A DNA stretch of 64,000 nucleotides from Rhabdophis nuchalis (GCA_039707465.1 CM077648.1:27221119-27285118), one strand, 5' to 3'. Positions 51,340 through 62,833 are shown, counted from the stretch's first letter. Translations and numbers: made by a program. The notes: a model not told the origin generated them from the letters alone.

Positions 51340-52885
51340 TATTGCTGCCTTAGGAATAGCAGCAATGGACATATACTTTCTGCTGGCTGAGAAATGCTGC
51401 AGTAGATGTCACTCCTTTGCTTAAAATCACTCCTATGGCTTAATAGGGCTTACGGTGCATATTTGTAGCTGATCCCTAACTTCAATTAAACCATGTCATC
51501 CAATATTTTTATTTAATCAATCAAGTATCTCAAGGATTCTCAAAAGGTTCTTGCAGGGTTGCATTCACATTGCCTTTTTTTTTTACTACCATTTTACTAT
51601 CAGAATCTGCATGTACGATTTGCCCTTTGAATGTGAACGCATCTCATTAAGTTGGCTGAATGAAGTCATGGCTTATTTTCAGCAGCTTTATGGCTAAAGT
51701 TTGTCCTTTAGCTGGCCAGGATGCTTCACCTGGTCCCAAAATGACAGCATTCTGTTAGAAATAGATTGTCAGTCTCTCAGTGCCAGAGTTCCCATTGTAG
51801 ACATTTCCCATCTGGGTTTGGGAAAGCAGACAGCTGGGGAGAGTTCAGGGTTTTGAAGGTTATGATCACAGCAGTTTCATAAGTGCTTTATTTCAGTTCT
51901 CTTCTAACTGCACTGGGGACAGGTGCGGTCTGGTTCTGATTTCACTGTCTTAATTTCTTATCTGACCTGGTAGTCAATCAAGGGCATGGGACGATGCACG
52001 GCGGGGGAGGAAGGAGGCTGTCGGGAGGGAAGGGAAGACCAAGCCAGAGAAGGAAAGTGAGAGAGAAATGCTCAGCATCTGACTTTTCTCATCCAAGAAC
52101 TGGCAGCTCGGCCTGTCATTCAGGGCTTGTCTGTGTACAAACGCTGCCCTGTGCAAAAATGGATTTCTGAGTGTTAACCATCATGTTCTTTTTTTCCAAG
52201 GGGTCTTCTGTAGGATTTCATTTGCAGAGCACAGAGGGCAATATCTAGGGTAATTCCAGGGCTTAGTGGCTGTGATCTTTTGTCAACTCTACTTGTGAGT
52301 GAAATTAAACTTGGTATGAGCACCCACAATCTGAGCTCATGCAACACAATTCCTAGCCAATGAGTAGAAAAATCATAAACCTGACAAGTATTTATGGGAG
52401 GAAGAAGCAAGAGAGAGAAAGAGGGAGAGGAATGGTATAAGATAACAGGGATAGATTAATTAACCTATTCATTTCCTCTACAGAAGCAGGAAGTCTCTTT
52501 TTAGTAAAATGATTTGAGGTTTTTATTTAAATCAAACTATACTTTTTCTTTGCTTTCTTAATGCAGTAAATTTAAAAAAATATTAATATATTTGAATTAG
52601 CCAATTGTTTTGAATGAAAGCCATACTACAGTAGTGTATTAGGAGCCACCGTGGTCCTGATGGATTATTAGACAGTTTTTATAACATATTTTTATAACAG
52701 AAAGAAACATACAGGCCTTCTGGATATTTTTCAATTTATAAGATCAATATGAACCAGAATATTCCACTGTGGTAAATCAGTTGAGTACCGAGGAAATAAA
52801 TATCAGATGGTACCTAACTTGGTTTGTTTCTTTCTTCCCCATTTTTCAATCTTTCTGCCAAAGGAATGTGTTTCAGGTTCTATAT
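51340..52885. other. Mostly unique DNA, nothing recognised
   Basis: Slightly less AT-rich than neighbouring gaps, but no exon, splice-site pair or repeat boundary was convincing. Confidence 0.45.
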
Positions 52886-52887
52886 CC

Positions 52888-53009
52888 AGGGGTGTCAAAT
52901 GGGTGGCCCTTGGGCCAGATGCATCACACGCAGGCAATACCCACCCCAGCTCTGGCAAGGAGAAAACGATATGTCACAGGAGGGCAACACAATGCCACAA
53001 GTTTGACTC
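52888..53009. mobile_element. Short hAT MITE, right end decayed
   Basis: Left end 'caggggtgtcaaatgggtgg' and right end 'gccacaagtttgactcag' resemble the ends of the copy at 22253-22382. No target duplication could be paired. Confidence 0.65.
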
Positions 53010-53240
53010 AGAAATAATCTTGTTTCTTATTTATCCTTTTGATAAGATCCAATCATGGCTCCTTTTTCTCATTTACTGTACATGCCTATGCATATTTTTT
53101 ATTTTTATATTCTTTTTGTGTGCTCTGGTACAGTTGGGTGTGAGTCTGAAGTTACTGGTATTGGGGTGAGGGGCAATGGTTTGTTCTGGCCAAGCTAATT
53201 AAGCCTGAAACAGCAAAACATCATTTTAAAGAGATATAGA

Positions 53241-53322
53241 GGGAAGGAAGGAAGGAAGGAAGGAAGGAAGGAAGGAAGGAAGGAAGGAAAGAAGGAAGGA
53301 AGGAAGGAAGGAAGGAAGGAAG
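53241..53322 (+). repeat. (GGAA)n microsatellite
   Basis: About 20 GGAA units with one AAAG interruption. Polypurine with mirror symmetry. GGAA is also the core of ETS-factor sites, but nothing else indicates regulation here. Confidence 0.95.
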
Positions 53323-53329
53323 GTTAATC

Positions 53330-55475
53330 AAATTTCTGTGAGAGGAATAGATGTGTCCTCAAGCCAGAGTCAGTCACTGACCGGCTTATTGAGTGGACAA
53401 TAGACTGTCAAAAAGAAAAGATGGCTGCAGGCCTGACAGCCAGATATGCTTTTATCTCAGTTACTTGTTGCTTTTACCTTGTGAGTTTTTCTCCCACTTA
53501 AAATAAGGCCACTTCTGCTAAAGACTATTAGAGGCAATGGTGAATAGAGGTAGCAAGAAAAAGGATAATAATTAAAACAAGTAGTCATATAAAGCTATAA
53601 TCATTAATCATAGGGCTGGAAGTCAATAAGGGTTGTTTTTTTTTTTAAAAAAAAGCTCTATCATATTAGCAACAGTGCAAGAAAAATCTACATGGCACAA
53701 TGTCTCCTTAGGTCTACCTATGATTTTATTATTATTTCCTAGTTAAGGTTCACAAATGCCTTCATATCAGGAGTAAAACATAATATGTATTTAACCTGGC
53801 ATTCTACACTCCCACACGGAAAGCCCTAAAAACCAAAAGTTCATACTTTTGGCTGAAAGTTGGCAAAAAATGGGATTAACTCTTTATCCCTCTTTCTATT
53901 TGGCTTTAAATAAAAATGTTCCTTGATATTTTTTAGAAAGAGTTTAAAACAGAAAACCGAACATGTGTTTTCTAACTGAACCAGATTTTTATTATGCAGC
54001 ATCCTTGCATCATGGGATTTGTGAAGTTCAGATGTCATCGTGGTCCATATGTAACGCTGTCATGTTTTCTTACAATTTATGTCTATTATTATTAAGATTT
54101 ATTATTTCTGAAGGCACTTTTAAAAAAAAAAGGGAAAAAAAGAAAAATTGTTTTTTTGATCCCATATCCCTCACATTGGGTCTGAGAGCCAATGAGCCAA
54201 AAGGCTTACACTTTCCCAGCAGGGAAGAAATCAAATCCTCTCTTTCAAAAAGTGATCCATTGTAAGAGATCTCCAACCAACAGTTCCTTTGGCCATCCTC
54301 AGATAGACTTCCATTTTTAAAAAAACAAAACCTTCCAGGTTATCTACTTTGTGAGCAACACATGTCTGTGATAATATTAGTTTTATTGTATTACTATTAT
54401 AGGAGTATACTCCTAACCAAATAAGTAAATATGTCTTGTGATATCATGAGGCAAAGTTGCATTGTGGCTTCTGTTGCAAATATATAAGGGATTGAATTGC
54501 ACCACAGCACTATCATTTCCCCTTGTCCTGCCTATTGATATGTATTTTGATGATGTACCTCTGAATAAAAGATTAATGAACAATATTTTTTTATCTCTTT
54601 TATTTTTCAATCTTGAATCATGAAGTTAAGATTTTCAGGATTACAAAATCATTATCGTATTTAGTATTTAAGATACATTATATTAAAAGTTATCACCAAT
54701 ATGGTAACTACCGAGCTGCATAATATTGTAACATTATCCACGATTGAATATTTTGACTCCTGAGAATACAGTATCAAAAAATTAAAATGTAGATTGACTC
54801 ATATATTCATGTATTTCAAATGTGCCCCGTCTAACTATTCAGGAAATGGCCTGTAGAATCTCTCTACTACTTTTATAAATCCTCATTGTCATCATGTTAT
54901 TTCTTGTTCAACACTATTATTTATTAAAATGAAAATGAATAGAAAAAGTTATTGCCATTTAGATTAAAGCAGAGCTCCCTCTAAGAACTCAATTCTTCAA
55001 CAGAGTAATTTTAAAATGAGCAACTTAACAGTTTCCAAGAATACATTTAGAATTTTAGAACAATGTAGAGTACAATAATTGTATTGTTTACAATAAAAAT
55101 AGCACAATAAAAATAACACTAAAAATAGCAAGCAAATCACTTGAAAGGTGAATTTGAATGCCACATAAATGCAAATTAAAAATATTTTGTATATTAGATA
55201 CAAAAAAATTCTTTTTAAAAATTGGATGTTGGACTATTATTCAAATGAATGCAAATTTTAGACTGCTTAAGAGTCTTTTAATGTGTAAGTTTGATGGGTA
55301 TAATTTAGGGCAAGGAAATGTGAGTCTACAGACCTTAACTGAGAAAAAGGCTAATTATCTTAAATGAATATGCTGTATTCTAAAAAGTAAAATACAGCTA
55401 TGTAAATGGCATCTATAAAAGTAATGCGACACTGTAAATAAGGCAATTAGTCATATACTATATTAGTATATAAAA
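53330..55475. other. AT-rich unique DNA, nothing recognised
   Basis: Frames of 60-100 codons occur on both strands without motifs. Confidence 0.45.
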
Positions 55476-55477
55476 TA

Positions 55478-55955
55478 CAGTGGTACCTCGGACCACGAAC
55501 GCCTCTCATCACGTCCAATTCGCTTCACGACCAAAAATTTCCCAAAAAATGTGCCCCGGTTCACAAACACCATTTCGCTGCACGAACGGAAAAGTTCGTA
55601 AAAAATGCTCCGCTGCACGAACTCCGCCTCACTTCACGAACTCCGCCTCGCATCACGAACTCCGCCCTCGCATCACGAACGGAAAAGTTCGTAAAAATGC
55701 CCGGATTCACGACCTCCGTTTCGCTTCACGAACCGGAGCCGCGGACATTTTAAAAACAAGGTCAGAACGGATTAACCGGATTTACATTGAACCCTATGGG
55801 AAACTGTGCCTCGCATCACAACCAAAAAACAAGGTCGGAACGGATTAATCGGATTTACATTGAACCCTATGGGAAATTGTGCCTCGCATCACAACCAAAT
55901 CGGATCGCGACCAGAGTCATTTCACGAATTAAGTTCGTGATCCGAGGTACCACTG
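55478..55955. mobile_element. Mariner-type MITE (CAGTGGTACCTCGG), complete
   Basis: The left end 'cagtggtacctcggaccacg' and right end 'gatccgaggtaccactg' are near-perfect inverted repeats flanked by TA (55476-55477 and 55956-55957). The interior is a patchwork of 'cgcatcacgaac', 'aacggaaaagttcgtaaaaa' and 'ggatttacattgaaccctat' in repeated copies. The last motif occurs twice in tandem, about 68 bp apart. No transposase. It is the small relative of the large element at 58616-61147. The 122-codon frame is repeat-derived. Confidence 0.92.
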
Positions 55956-56232
55956 TATATAATAATCCTAATCAGTACTTCCTTTTTAAAAAAAAATATT
56001 ATTTTTTTTAAAAAATGTTTTAATTCCATAGAGAATGAATAATGGGAAAATTTGGAGTAGGTGATTTTCTGTTGATATGTCTGTTTATGTCTCTCTGTGT
56101 TTTGGGGATTTTTTGGGGTTGCTATAACCAAAAGAATTGCTGGAATCTGATCTTGAAAGTATCCCTGGAAAGTATCCACCCTTGTATCATTGGAATCATT
56201 TGCTGTTCCTCAGTTAAGGGTTTACAGGCATC

Positions 56233-57054
56233 TACCATATTTTTAGAGTATAAGACGCACCAGAGTATAAGATTTTGAAGAGGCAAATTTAAAAAAAAAA
56301 AGGTTTTGCACTCTGCAGACATCCCAGAAATGGCCCGTTTTTTGTGAAAACTAGCCTGTTCCCCCCCTCCCCCATGACATGAATAGCCTTTAGGAGCCTT
56401 GTAGAGTGCTCCTGGGGGTTGGCCCCCCCTATATGAGCAAAACAAACAACCTGTTTGTTTGCAAAAATGGGCCCACTTTTCCCCCCAAAAAGGGCATTTA
56501 TTTATTTATTTATTTTTCCAATTTATATACCGCCCTATTCTCCCAAATGGGACTCAAGGCGGTGCACAGAAAAGATAAAAACCCACAACAAATAAATACA
56601 ATGTAAAATGGAATTAAATAATTAACTCTGTGCTAAAATAGTTAAAAATTATTAAAATTCAATATAAAATATTCATTGATCTATGCCAAGCCAACCAGAT
56701 GGAAAAAAGTACGTTTTAAGTGCCCGGCGGAAGAGGTGCAGGTCCGTGATGGTACGAATGTTGGGGGGGAGGTCGTTCTAGAGGGCGTAACCTTTAGGAG
56801 GCTTGTAGAGTGTTCCTGGGAGCTGAGGGGGGCAAAATTGAGCATAGAACGACCTGTTTTTCACTCATTTCTGCCCTCCCCAACCCCCAGGAGCACTCTG
56901 GAAGCCTCCTAAAGGCTATGCACAACCAATTTGGTGAAGGGGGTTGAGTTTCAGGAGGCAAAAAATGCTGTATTCAGTGTGTAAGACGCACCCAGATTTT
57001 CAGCATCTTTTTTGAGGAAAAAAGGTATGTCTTATACTCCAAAAAAATACGGTA
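56233..57054. mobile_element. MITE with internal hairpin, split by an L2-like fragment
   Basis: Left end 'taccatatttttagagtata' (56233) and right end 'tatactccaaaaaaatacggta' region (to 57054) are inverted repeats including TA. The interior has the inverted pair 'gagccttgtagagtgctcct' / 'aggagcactctggaagcctc'. A 285-bp L2-like fragment interrupts it at about 56497-56785. The truncated relative at 45741-46085 lacks that insert. Confidence 0.85.
56497..56785 (-). mobile_element. L2-like LINE 3' end inside the MITE
   Basis: The tail (ATTT)n at 56497-56512, then 'ataccgccctattctcccaa', 'ggcggtgcacag' and the coding remnant 'aggtcgttctagagggcg', all in reverse. The flanks 'agggcat' and 'agggcgt' may be the duplicated target. 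Confidence 0.78.
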
Positions 57055-57057
57055 GTT

Positions 57058-57696
57058 AGTAAATGAAGCAACTTCAGTGAAAAAGAATAGCAAAATGAGT
57101 GGAGTTTTTTCCAACATCACAGCACCTAGGCTTGGAAGAATCTTTTTCAGATGACTAAAATAAATTTAGTTTATCACATCAGCTGAGATTTGTTTCTATC
57201 TAAGCTGACTTAGATAGAGGACTAAAGAAGATACAGACATGGATAAAACTACGTATTCTGTGAGTAAGAAAGATTTAAAATAACAGAAATTTAGTGCATC
57301 TTGACATCCATGAAAAGATTGTGATGAGATCACCTATACCTTAGTTTTCCATCCAAAACTTCTTGATGGTCAAGTTCATCTGGCAGGGTCTTATTTATCT
57401 TAAGCACAAGGGACCTTGAAATAGATGACTTTTTAGAAAAAAAAATTAAATTGAAAACTTTATGAAAACCTTTTTGGCCCGTAGAGCAGCCCTGAATTTA
57501 TCTGATATGCCAGGGTATATAATTTAAAAAAATGGGTAGGATTTGGAGAAGAAAATCATTTGATATGTTACTGGTGTTAATTTAAAATGATTAAAAATTG
57601 CTATGTCTTTTTCTTTCTGCCACACTAAAATTAAATTTAGTAACAATTTAATAGGATTTGAACCCCGGGCTTTCAGAATCCACAGCCTTGAGGTCT
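57058..57696. other. AT-rich unique DNA, nothing firmly recognised
   Basis: 'ggatttgaaccccgggc' at 57655-57671 looks like a reversed tRNA B-box region and may be a remnant of a tRNA-derived SINE. Otherwise nothing. Confidence 0.4.
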
Positions 57697-57707
57697 CAGA
57701 TTGTACA

Positions 57708-58508
57708 GTCTTTTTTTTCCTGTTTAACATTTTTATTGAGTTATAAGATAAAATGGGATGTGGTGGCTCAGTGGCTAAGATGCTGAGTTGTCGATCAGAA
57801 AGGTCAGCAGTTTGGTGGTTCGAATCCCTAGCACTGCGTAACGGAGTAAGCTCCCATTACTTCTCTCAGCTTCTGCCAATCTAGCAGTTCGAAAGCACGT
57901 AGAAATGTAAGTAGAAAAATAGGGACCACCTTTGGTGGGAAGGTTGTTACATTCAGTGCACCTTCGGCATATAATCATGCCAGCCACATGATCACGGAGA
58001 TGTCTTCGGACAGTGCTGGCTCTCTGGCTTTGAAATGAAGATGAGCACAGTCCTCTAGTGTTGGGAATGACTAGCACATATGTGCAAGGGGAACCTTTAC
58101 CTTTTAAGATAAAATAAGATATAAAATACGAAAGTAAATAGGAAACAAGTGGGGAAGAAGTAGAGGGAAGAAAAGTAACAAAGGATTAGGAAAAAAAAGA
58201 AGCATTGACTTCCAACTCTCTGTCGCAGTAAAATGAGGCATTAACATGAAATCACAACTTTTTGTTTTTTTACATAATAATATAAACTAGCCATTTCTAT
58301 AAGGATCCATCAGTCTCATAGGTAAAACCCAAAATTAAAGTTTTATTTTTTTCCCAGTTCAAGCACAAAGTTCAGAAGCAGTCTCCATGTAGAAACAAAA
58401 GTACTTATATTCTTTTCTTTAATCAAAATGGTCAATTTTGCCATTTCAACTAACTCCATCAGCTTCTGCAACCATTTGTCCATGGTAGGAATCGAAGTGT
58501 CCTTCCAT
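57708..58508 (-). mobile_element. L1 LINE, 5'-truncated, interrupted by a SINE
   Basis: An 11-bp duplication cagattgtaca (57697-57707 and 58509-58519) flanks a reversed L1 end with a poly(A) tail (T run at 57711-57718) and the 'aactcaataaaaa' motif. In reverse from about 58505 a remnant of the ORF2 C-terminus reads 'TIPTMDKWLQKLMELVEMAK'-like sequence (one residue uncertain), then 'STWRLLLNFVLELGKK' and a stop. It is a dead copy of about 450 bp without the inserted SINE. Confidence 0.83.
57755..58104 (+). mobile_element. tRNA-derived SINE, full length
   Basis: The 11-bp duplication taagataaaat (57744-57754 and 58105-58115) frames a 350-bp SINE. It begins gggatgtggtggctcagtgg (A-box-like), has the B box 'ggttcgaatcc' near 57817, the body 'gcttctgccaatctagcagt', 'gcacatgatcacggagatgt'-like segment and the tail 'aggggaacctttacctt'. 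It inserted into the 3' UTR of an L1 fragment. The best-preserved member of this SINE family in the window. Confidence 0.93.
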
Positions 58509-58970
58509 CAGATTGTACACTCCTGAACTAGAAGATATAGTAGTTCTGGCTAGTAAGCACAGAGCCCCCAGCCTTCTTCATTTAACCCATTATCAACAAA
58601 TACTTATCAATAATACAGTGGTTCCTCGGATCACGAACTTAATTGGTGAAACGACTCTGGTCGCGATCCGAATTGGTTGTGATGCGAGGCACAATTTCCC
58701 ATAGGGTTCAATGTAAATCCGATTAATCCGTTCCGACCTTGTTTTTTGGTTGTTATGGGAGACACAATTTCCCATAGGGTTCAATGTAAATCCGGTTAAT
58801 CCGTTCCGACCTTGTTTTTTGGTCGTGATTCTTGAACTGACTCTGTTCGCGAAGTCAGTTTCCCATAGGGTTCAATGTAAAGCAGCTGAGGGGCGATGGA
58901 GCAAACCGCCCGCGGCTGCCAGCATGACTTTCGCCCGTCTCTTTCTGGGCTCTGCGAGTGAGGAGGACAG

Positions 58971-59463
58971 GTGTGTGTGTGGAAGCGAAGGCAGGGGGGG
59001 AGACCCGCGCCCAGCTTTAAGACCCCGAGAACTGGACGGATACACCGAACAGAGGCGCACCAGGAATTCCCAGCCCCAGAGGGCCATGCCCCAAGGAGGC
59101 CCATAGAAGCAACCGGCCAGGGCTGCTTCCCCGCAAGAACCTCTTGCCCCACCAGCCCCGAACGGATCGAGGGACTCACCGAAGCAAGAAAGCTGCAGGG
59201 CTCCGTTGTGGCCGCTGGTGTCCTGTAGCTTGAGGTTGCCGCTCGGGGGGCTTTTGCAAGAGCTGCGCTGCCCGTAGAGCGGCGGCGGCGGTCGTGAGCG
59301 CCAGCCGGAATGTCCATCTGACTCTGGCGCTTGGGGCTGTTGTTGCTGCTGCCGCTGCCGCCTCCTCCTTCGCCGTTCCCAAAGCTTTGTCCTTTGCTGG
59401 CCAGGAAAGCGGAGCTGAATTTCGGCGCTTCTGCTTCTCGGGACGCTTCCCGAGAAGGACAAA
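58971..59463 (-). repeat. Left arm of a 490-bp inverted repeat
   Basis: Reverse complement of 60493-60989 with only scattered differences (for example 'gcaaccggccagg' against 'gcaaccagccagg'). Contains the candidate exon and splice donor in reverse orientation: the donor reads 'gactcaccgaagc' at 59175-59187 on the plus strand. Confidence 0.9.
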
Positions 59464-60492
59464 GCTTTGGGGACGAAATTCAGACGCGCCGGAGTCGCTA
59501 CAGCCAGCCGGAATGTCCGTCCCCCTCCTCCTCCACCATTCCCAAAGCTTTGTCCTTCTCGGGAAGCGTCCCGAGAAGCAGAAGCGCCGAAATTCAGCTC
59601 CGCTTTCCTGGCCAGCAAAGGACAAAGCTTTGGGGACGGCGGAGGAGGAGGGGGACGGACATTCCGGCTGGCTGTAGCGGGTCCGGCGCTTCTGAATTTC
59701 GGCGCTTCTGCTTCTCGGGACGCTTCCCGAGAAGGACAAAGCTTTGGGGACGAAATTCAGACGCGCCGGAGTCGCTACAGCCAGCCGGAATGTCCGTCCC
59801 CCTCCTCCTCCGCCATTCCCAAAGCTTTGTCCTTCTCGGGAAGCGTCCCGAGAAGCAGAAGCGCCAAAATTCAGCTCCGCTTTCCTGGCCAGCAAAGGAC
59901 AAAGCTTTGGGGACGGCGGAGGAGGAGGGGGACGGACATTCCGGCTGGCTGTAGCGGCTCCGGCGCTTCTGAATTTCGGCGCTTCTGCTTCTTGGGATGC
60001 TTCCCGAGAAGGACAAAGCTTTGGGGACGAAATTCAGACGCGCCGGAGTCGCTACAGCCAGCCGGAATGTCCGTCCCCCTCCTCCTCCGCCATTCCCAAA
60101 GCTTTGTCCTTCTCGGGAAGCGTCCCAAGAAGCAGAAGCGCCGAAATTCAGAAATGCCGGAGCCGCTACAGCCAGCCGGAATGTCCGTCCCCCTCCTCCT
60201 CCGCCGTCCCCAAAGCTTGGTCCTTTGCTGGCCAGGAAAGCGGAGCTGAATTTCGGCGCTTCTGCTTCTCGGGACGCTTCCCGAGAAGGACAAAGCTTTG
60301 GGAATGGCGAAGGAGGAGGGGGACGGACATTCCGGCTGGCTGTAGCGACTCCGGCGCGTCTGAATTTCGTCCCCAAAGCTTTGTCCTTCTCGGGAAGCGT
60401 CCCGAGAAGCAGAAGCGCCGAAATTCAGAAGCGCCGGAGCCGCTACAGCCAGCCGGAATGTCCGTCCCCCTCCTCCTCCACCATCCCCAAAG
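59464..60492. repeat. Core array of alternating direct and inverted CpG-rich units
   Basis: The block 'ggacgaaattcagacgcgcc' starts at about 59472, 59748 and 60025, giving direct units of about 276-277 bp. A reversed copy lies near 60355-60375. Within each unit a shorter palindrome recurs ('ccttctcgggaagcgtcccg' with 'agaagcagaagcgccgaaat' and their complements). Repeated 'ccgtccccctcctcctccgc' tracts give open frames in several phases. Confidence 0.88.
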
Positions 60493-60989
60493 CTTTGTCC
60501 TTCTCGGGAAGCGTCCAGAGAAGCAGAAGCGCCGAAATTCAGCTCCGCTTTCCTGGCCAGCAAAGGACAAAGCTTTGGGAACGGCGGAGGAGGAGGCGGC
60601 AGCGGCGGCAGCAACAACAGCCCCAAGCGCCAGAGTCGGACGGACATTCCGGCTGGCGCTCCCGACCGCCGCTGCCGCCGCTCTACGGGCAGCGCGGCTC
60701 TTGCAAAAGCCCCCCGAGCGGCAACCTCAAGCTACAGGACACCAGCGGCCACAACGGAGCCCTGCAGCTTTCTTGCTTCGGTGAGTCCCTCAATCCGTTC
60801 GGGGCTGGTGGGGCAAGTGGTTCTTGCGGGGAAGCAGCCCTGGCTGGTTGCTTCTATGGGCCTCCTTGGGGCATGGCCCTCTGGGGCTGGGAATTCCTGG
60901 TGTGCCTCTGTTCGGTGTATCCGTCCAGTTCTCGGGGTCTTAAAGCTGGGCGCGGGTCTCCCCCCCTGCCTTCGCTTCCACACACACCC
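60493..60989 (+). repeat. Right arm of the 490-bp inverted repeat
   Basis: Pairs with 58971-59463. Carries the candidate captured exon in the plus orientation and, after it, the start of an intron-like sequence ending near 'cttccacacacaccc'. Confidence 0.9.
60585..60780 (+). pseudogene. Candidate captured host first-exon fragment with splice donor
   Basis: In one frame the plus strand reads an Arg/Gln-rich start, 'QAPESDGHSGWRSRPPLPPL', then 'YGQRGSCKSPPSGNLKLQDT' and 'SGHNGALQLSCF', ending at 'cttcg|gtgagt' (about 60776-60785), a consensus splice donor. The part after 'PPL' has varied, non-repetitive composition like real coding sequence, unlike the array beside it. I do not recognise the gene. 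It is present twice, inverted, in the two arms. No acceptor or further exon is visible here. Confidence 0.5.
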
Positions 60990-61321
60990 ATCCCCCCAGC
61001 CAGCCCTCGTTTATAATGCGGAGTTCGTTTTTTTTACGAACTTTTCCATTCATGCAGTGAAACGGTGTTCGTGATCCGGGGCACATTTTTGGTGAAATTT
61101 TTGGTCGTGAAGCGAATTGGTCGTGAAGAGAGGCGTTCGTAATCCGAGCCAGCCGGATTACGTACTTAAAATGAACCCTGAATTTATTTTTGGTTGAAAA
61201 AGAAAAAGAAAAACCCTTGCAACTGCAGAAAAAGTTTCTTCAGATTTACACATATTGACCAGAGAGGGATTATGGTTCTTGATATGTTTATGAAATGCTT
61301 GAACCGAATTAATGGAAAAGA

Positions 61322-61400
61322 AAATTTATTTATTTATTTTATTAAATTTATACCCCGCCCTTCTCCTTGTTAGGGCCCAGGGCGGCTTGGAATAGCTTGG
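61322..61400 (-). mobile_element. Short L2-like LINE tail fragment
   Basis: (ATTT)n followed by 'tataccccgcccttctcctt' and 'agggcggctt', in the same order as the reversed L2 tails at 4151 and 56497. Confidence 0.6.
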
Positions 61401-62830
61401 AATGAGAGTCTATCTCGTGCTCGTATAGAAGGTATTCCCAGCTTTGCTCTCCCAGTGAAGTAAGCCTGAGCCCTGCTGGCAATTTTTTATAGATGGAGGA
61501 AGAGGAATTTAAAAAAAAAAACGCATTGGGTGCACTGATTTCACTCCTAAGGCACCTGTTTCCTCATCTTTTATTTTCCTTCAGCCCCACATCTGTTCTT
61601 AGGCAGCCAGAGAAAAATGAACTGACCTTGGAAGCCATTTCAGCCCATCACAAGTACTTAACAAATGTGACTTGTCAATTTTTTTAAAAACATGCTTTAG
61701 GAATAACTTGCTTTTTCTCTAGCCAGGGCAAAATAAAACAAATCTTGCACATTATTTTTTTTTGGTTCTATGAGAAGACGAACGAGTATCTTCACCAATG
61801 TTTCTTTCAGTAGTGGGACTTCTTCACAGCATACCTTAGTGGAATGCTGAAAAAGTTTCAGGCTGCCCTTTCAACTTTGGCATGTTTGCTTTGCTTTCAT
61901 GTCCCAAGCATTTCTCCTCAGGAGCAGCAACTGCCATGCCTTCAGTTAAAGGGAAAGTCCAGAGGCTCCTTTGTTTAACAGCTGTTCTGGGCTGCAAGCA
62001 CAAATCGCTTAGCAGAGGGTGATTTGTAGTGACAAACTCTGAACCTTATCCCTAGAGATTTGCCAGATACCTTAGCAATGCTCTGTGTCTCTCAAGGCTG
62101 GGAAGAGGAAGTCCAACTCCCAGTACGGAGCTTGACCCGGCAACAACACATCACTTGCATGTTTTGCTTCACTGGTACAACAGTTCTTGGGTGTAAATAG
62201 GCTGGAAGAGCATCCATAACATTACAGATGGAGAGACATATCTGCAATGCTCCCTTTTCACACACCAAGGCAGGTGAGAGGATACCTTAAACTTTTGGTC
62301 TTGTAGAAAATGTTCATGATTTATGTGGTAAGTGTAGTAACCTGAACTTAAGACAATAAGAATATTTCTAAACCGCTTTAAAAGTTTAAAAATGCAGGTA
62401 GGCAGCAATAATATTTAAAATATGATTGGTGTCATAATATTAAGAAACAGTCTCTAGCAAAATGGATGATGTATATTCGTCTTTTTAAAATATATCACTT
62501 GATCTGGATAAGTTTAGCAGAATTGCCAAAATGTACATACTATTTTTAAAAAAATGGATTTGGGACATGTAATTGGTGTTGCAGTGTTGTAGACAAATAT
62601 TTACAGACCAAAAGGAAAAGCTTTATTCAAGCAGCACAATTGTGTAAAAAAGAAATATCTGAAGAAAAAGTATTATATCTTAGAATTCTTGGATAGAACA
62701 ATTAATCTAATACTTCTATTATGATGAAAACTAACAGATTTTATGCTCTAACATCAACAAAGCTGAATTTTGATTTCCCTTCCATACCTTTGATGAGCAA
62801 TAATATCAGTACAAAAGCTGAAGGTAGGAA
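61401..62830. other. AT-rich unique DNA, nothing recognised
   Basis: No exon, RNA gene or repeat boundary seen. Confidence 0.5.
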
Positions 62831-62833
62831 TAC

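Larger units (their letters stand above)
58616..61147 (-). mobile_element. Mariner-ended foldback element carrying captured CpG-rich DNA
   Basis: The left end 'cagtggttcctcggatcacg', preceded by TA (58614-58615), and the flanking modules 'aatttcccatagggttcaat', 'ccgattaatccgttccgacc' correspond in reverse to the right half of the MITE at 55478-55955. The right side ('ttcgtgatccggggcacatt', 'ggtcgtgaagagaggcgttc') corresponds to that MITE's left half, with the last bases degraded. Between them, about 58870-61010 is replaced by a 2.1-kb CpG-rich inverted-repeat block unrelated to the small MITE. The order and orientation of the MITE modules support one composite transposon. Many long frames on both strands are due to base composition and repetition and are not genes. 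Confidence 0.8.

Noticed and set aside
59294..61016. Very long overlapping open frames on both strands (up to about 346 codons), suggestive of a real protein gene
   Set aside because: They are the same CpG-rich repeat units read in several phases and both directions, giving identical peptides in inverted copies. Only the short stretch before the splice donor has varied coding-like composition.
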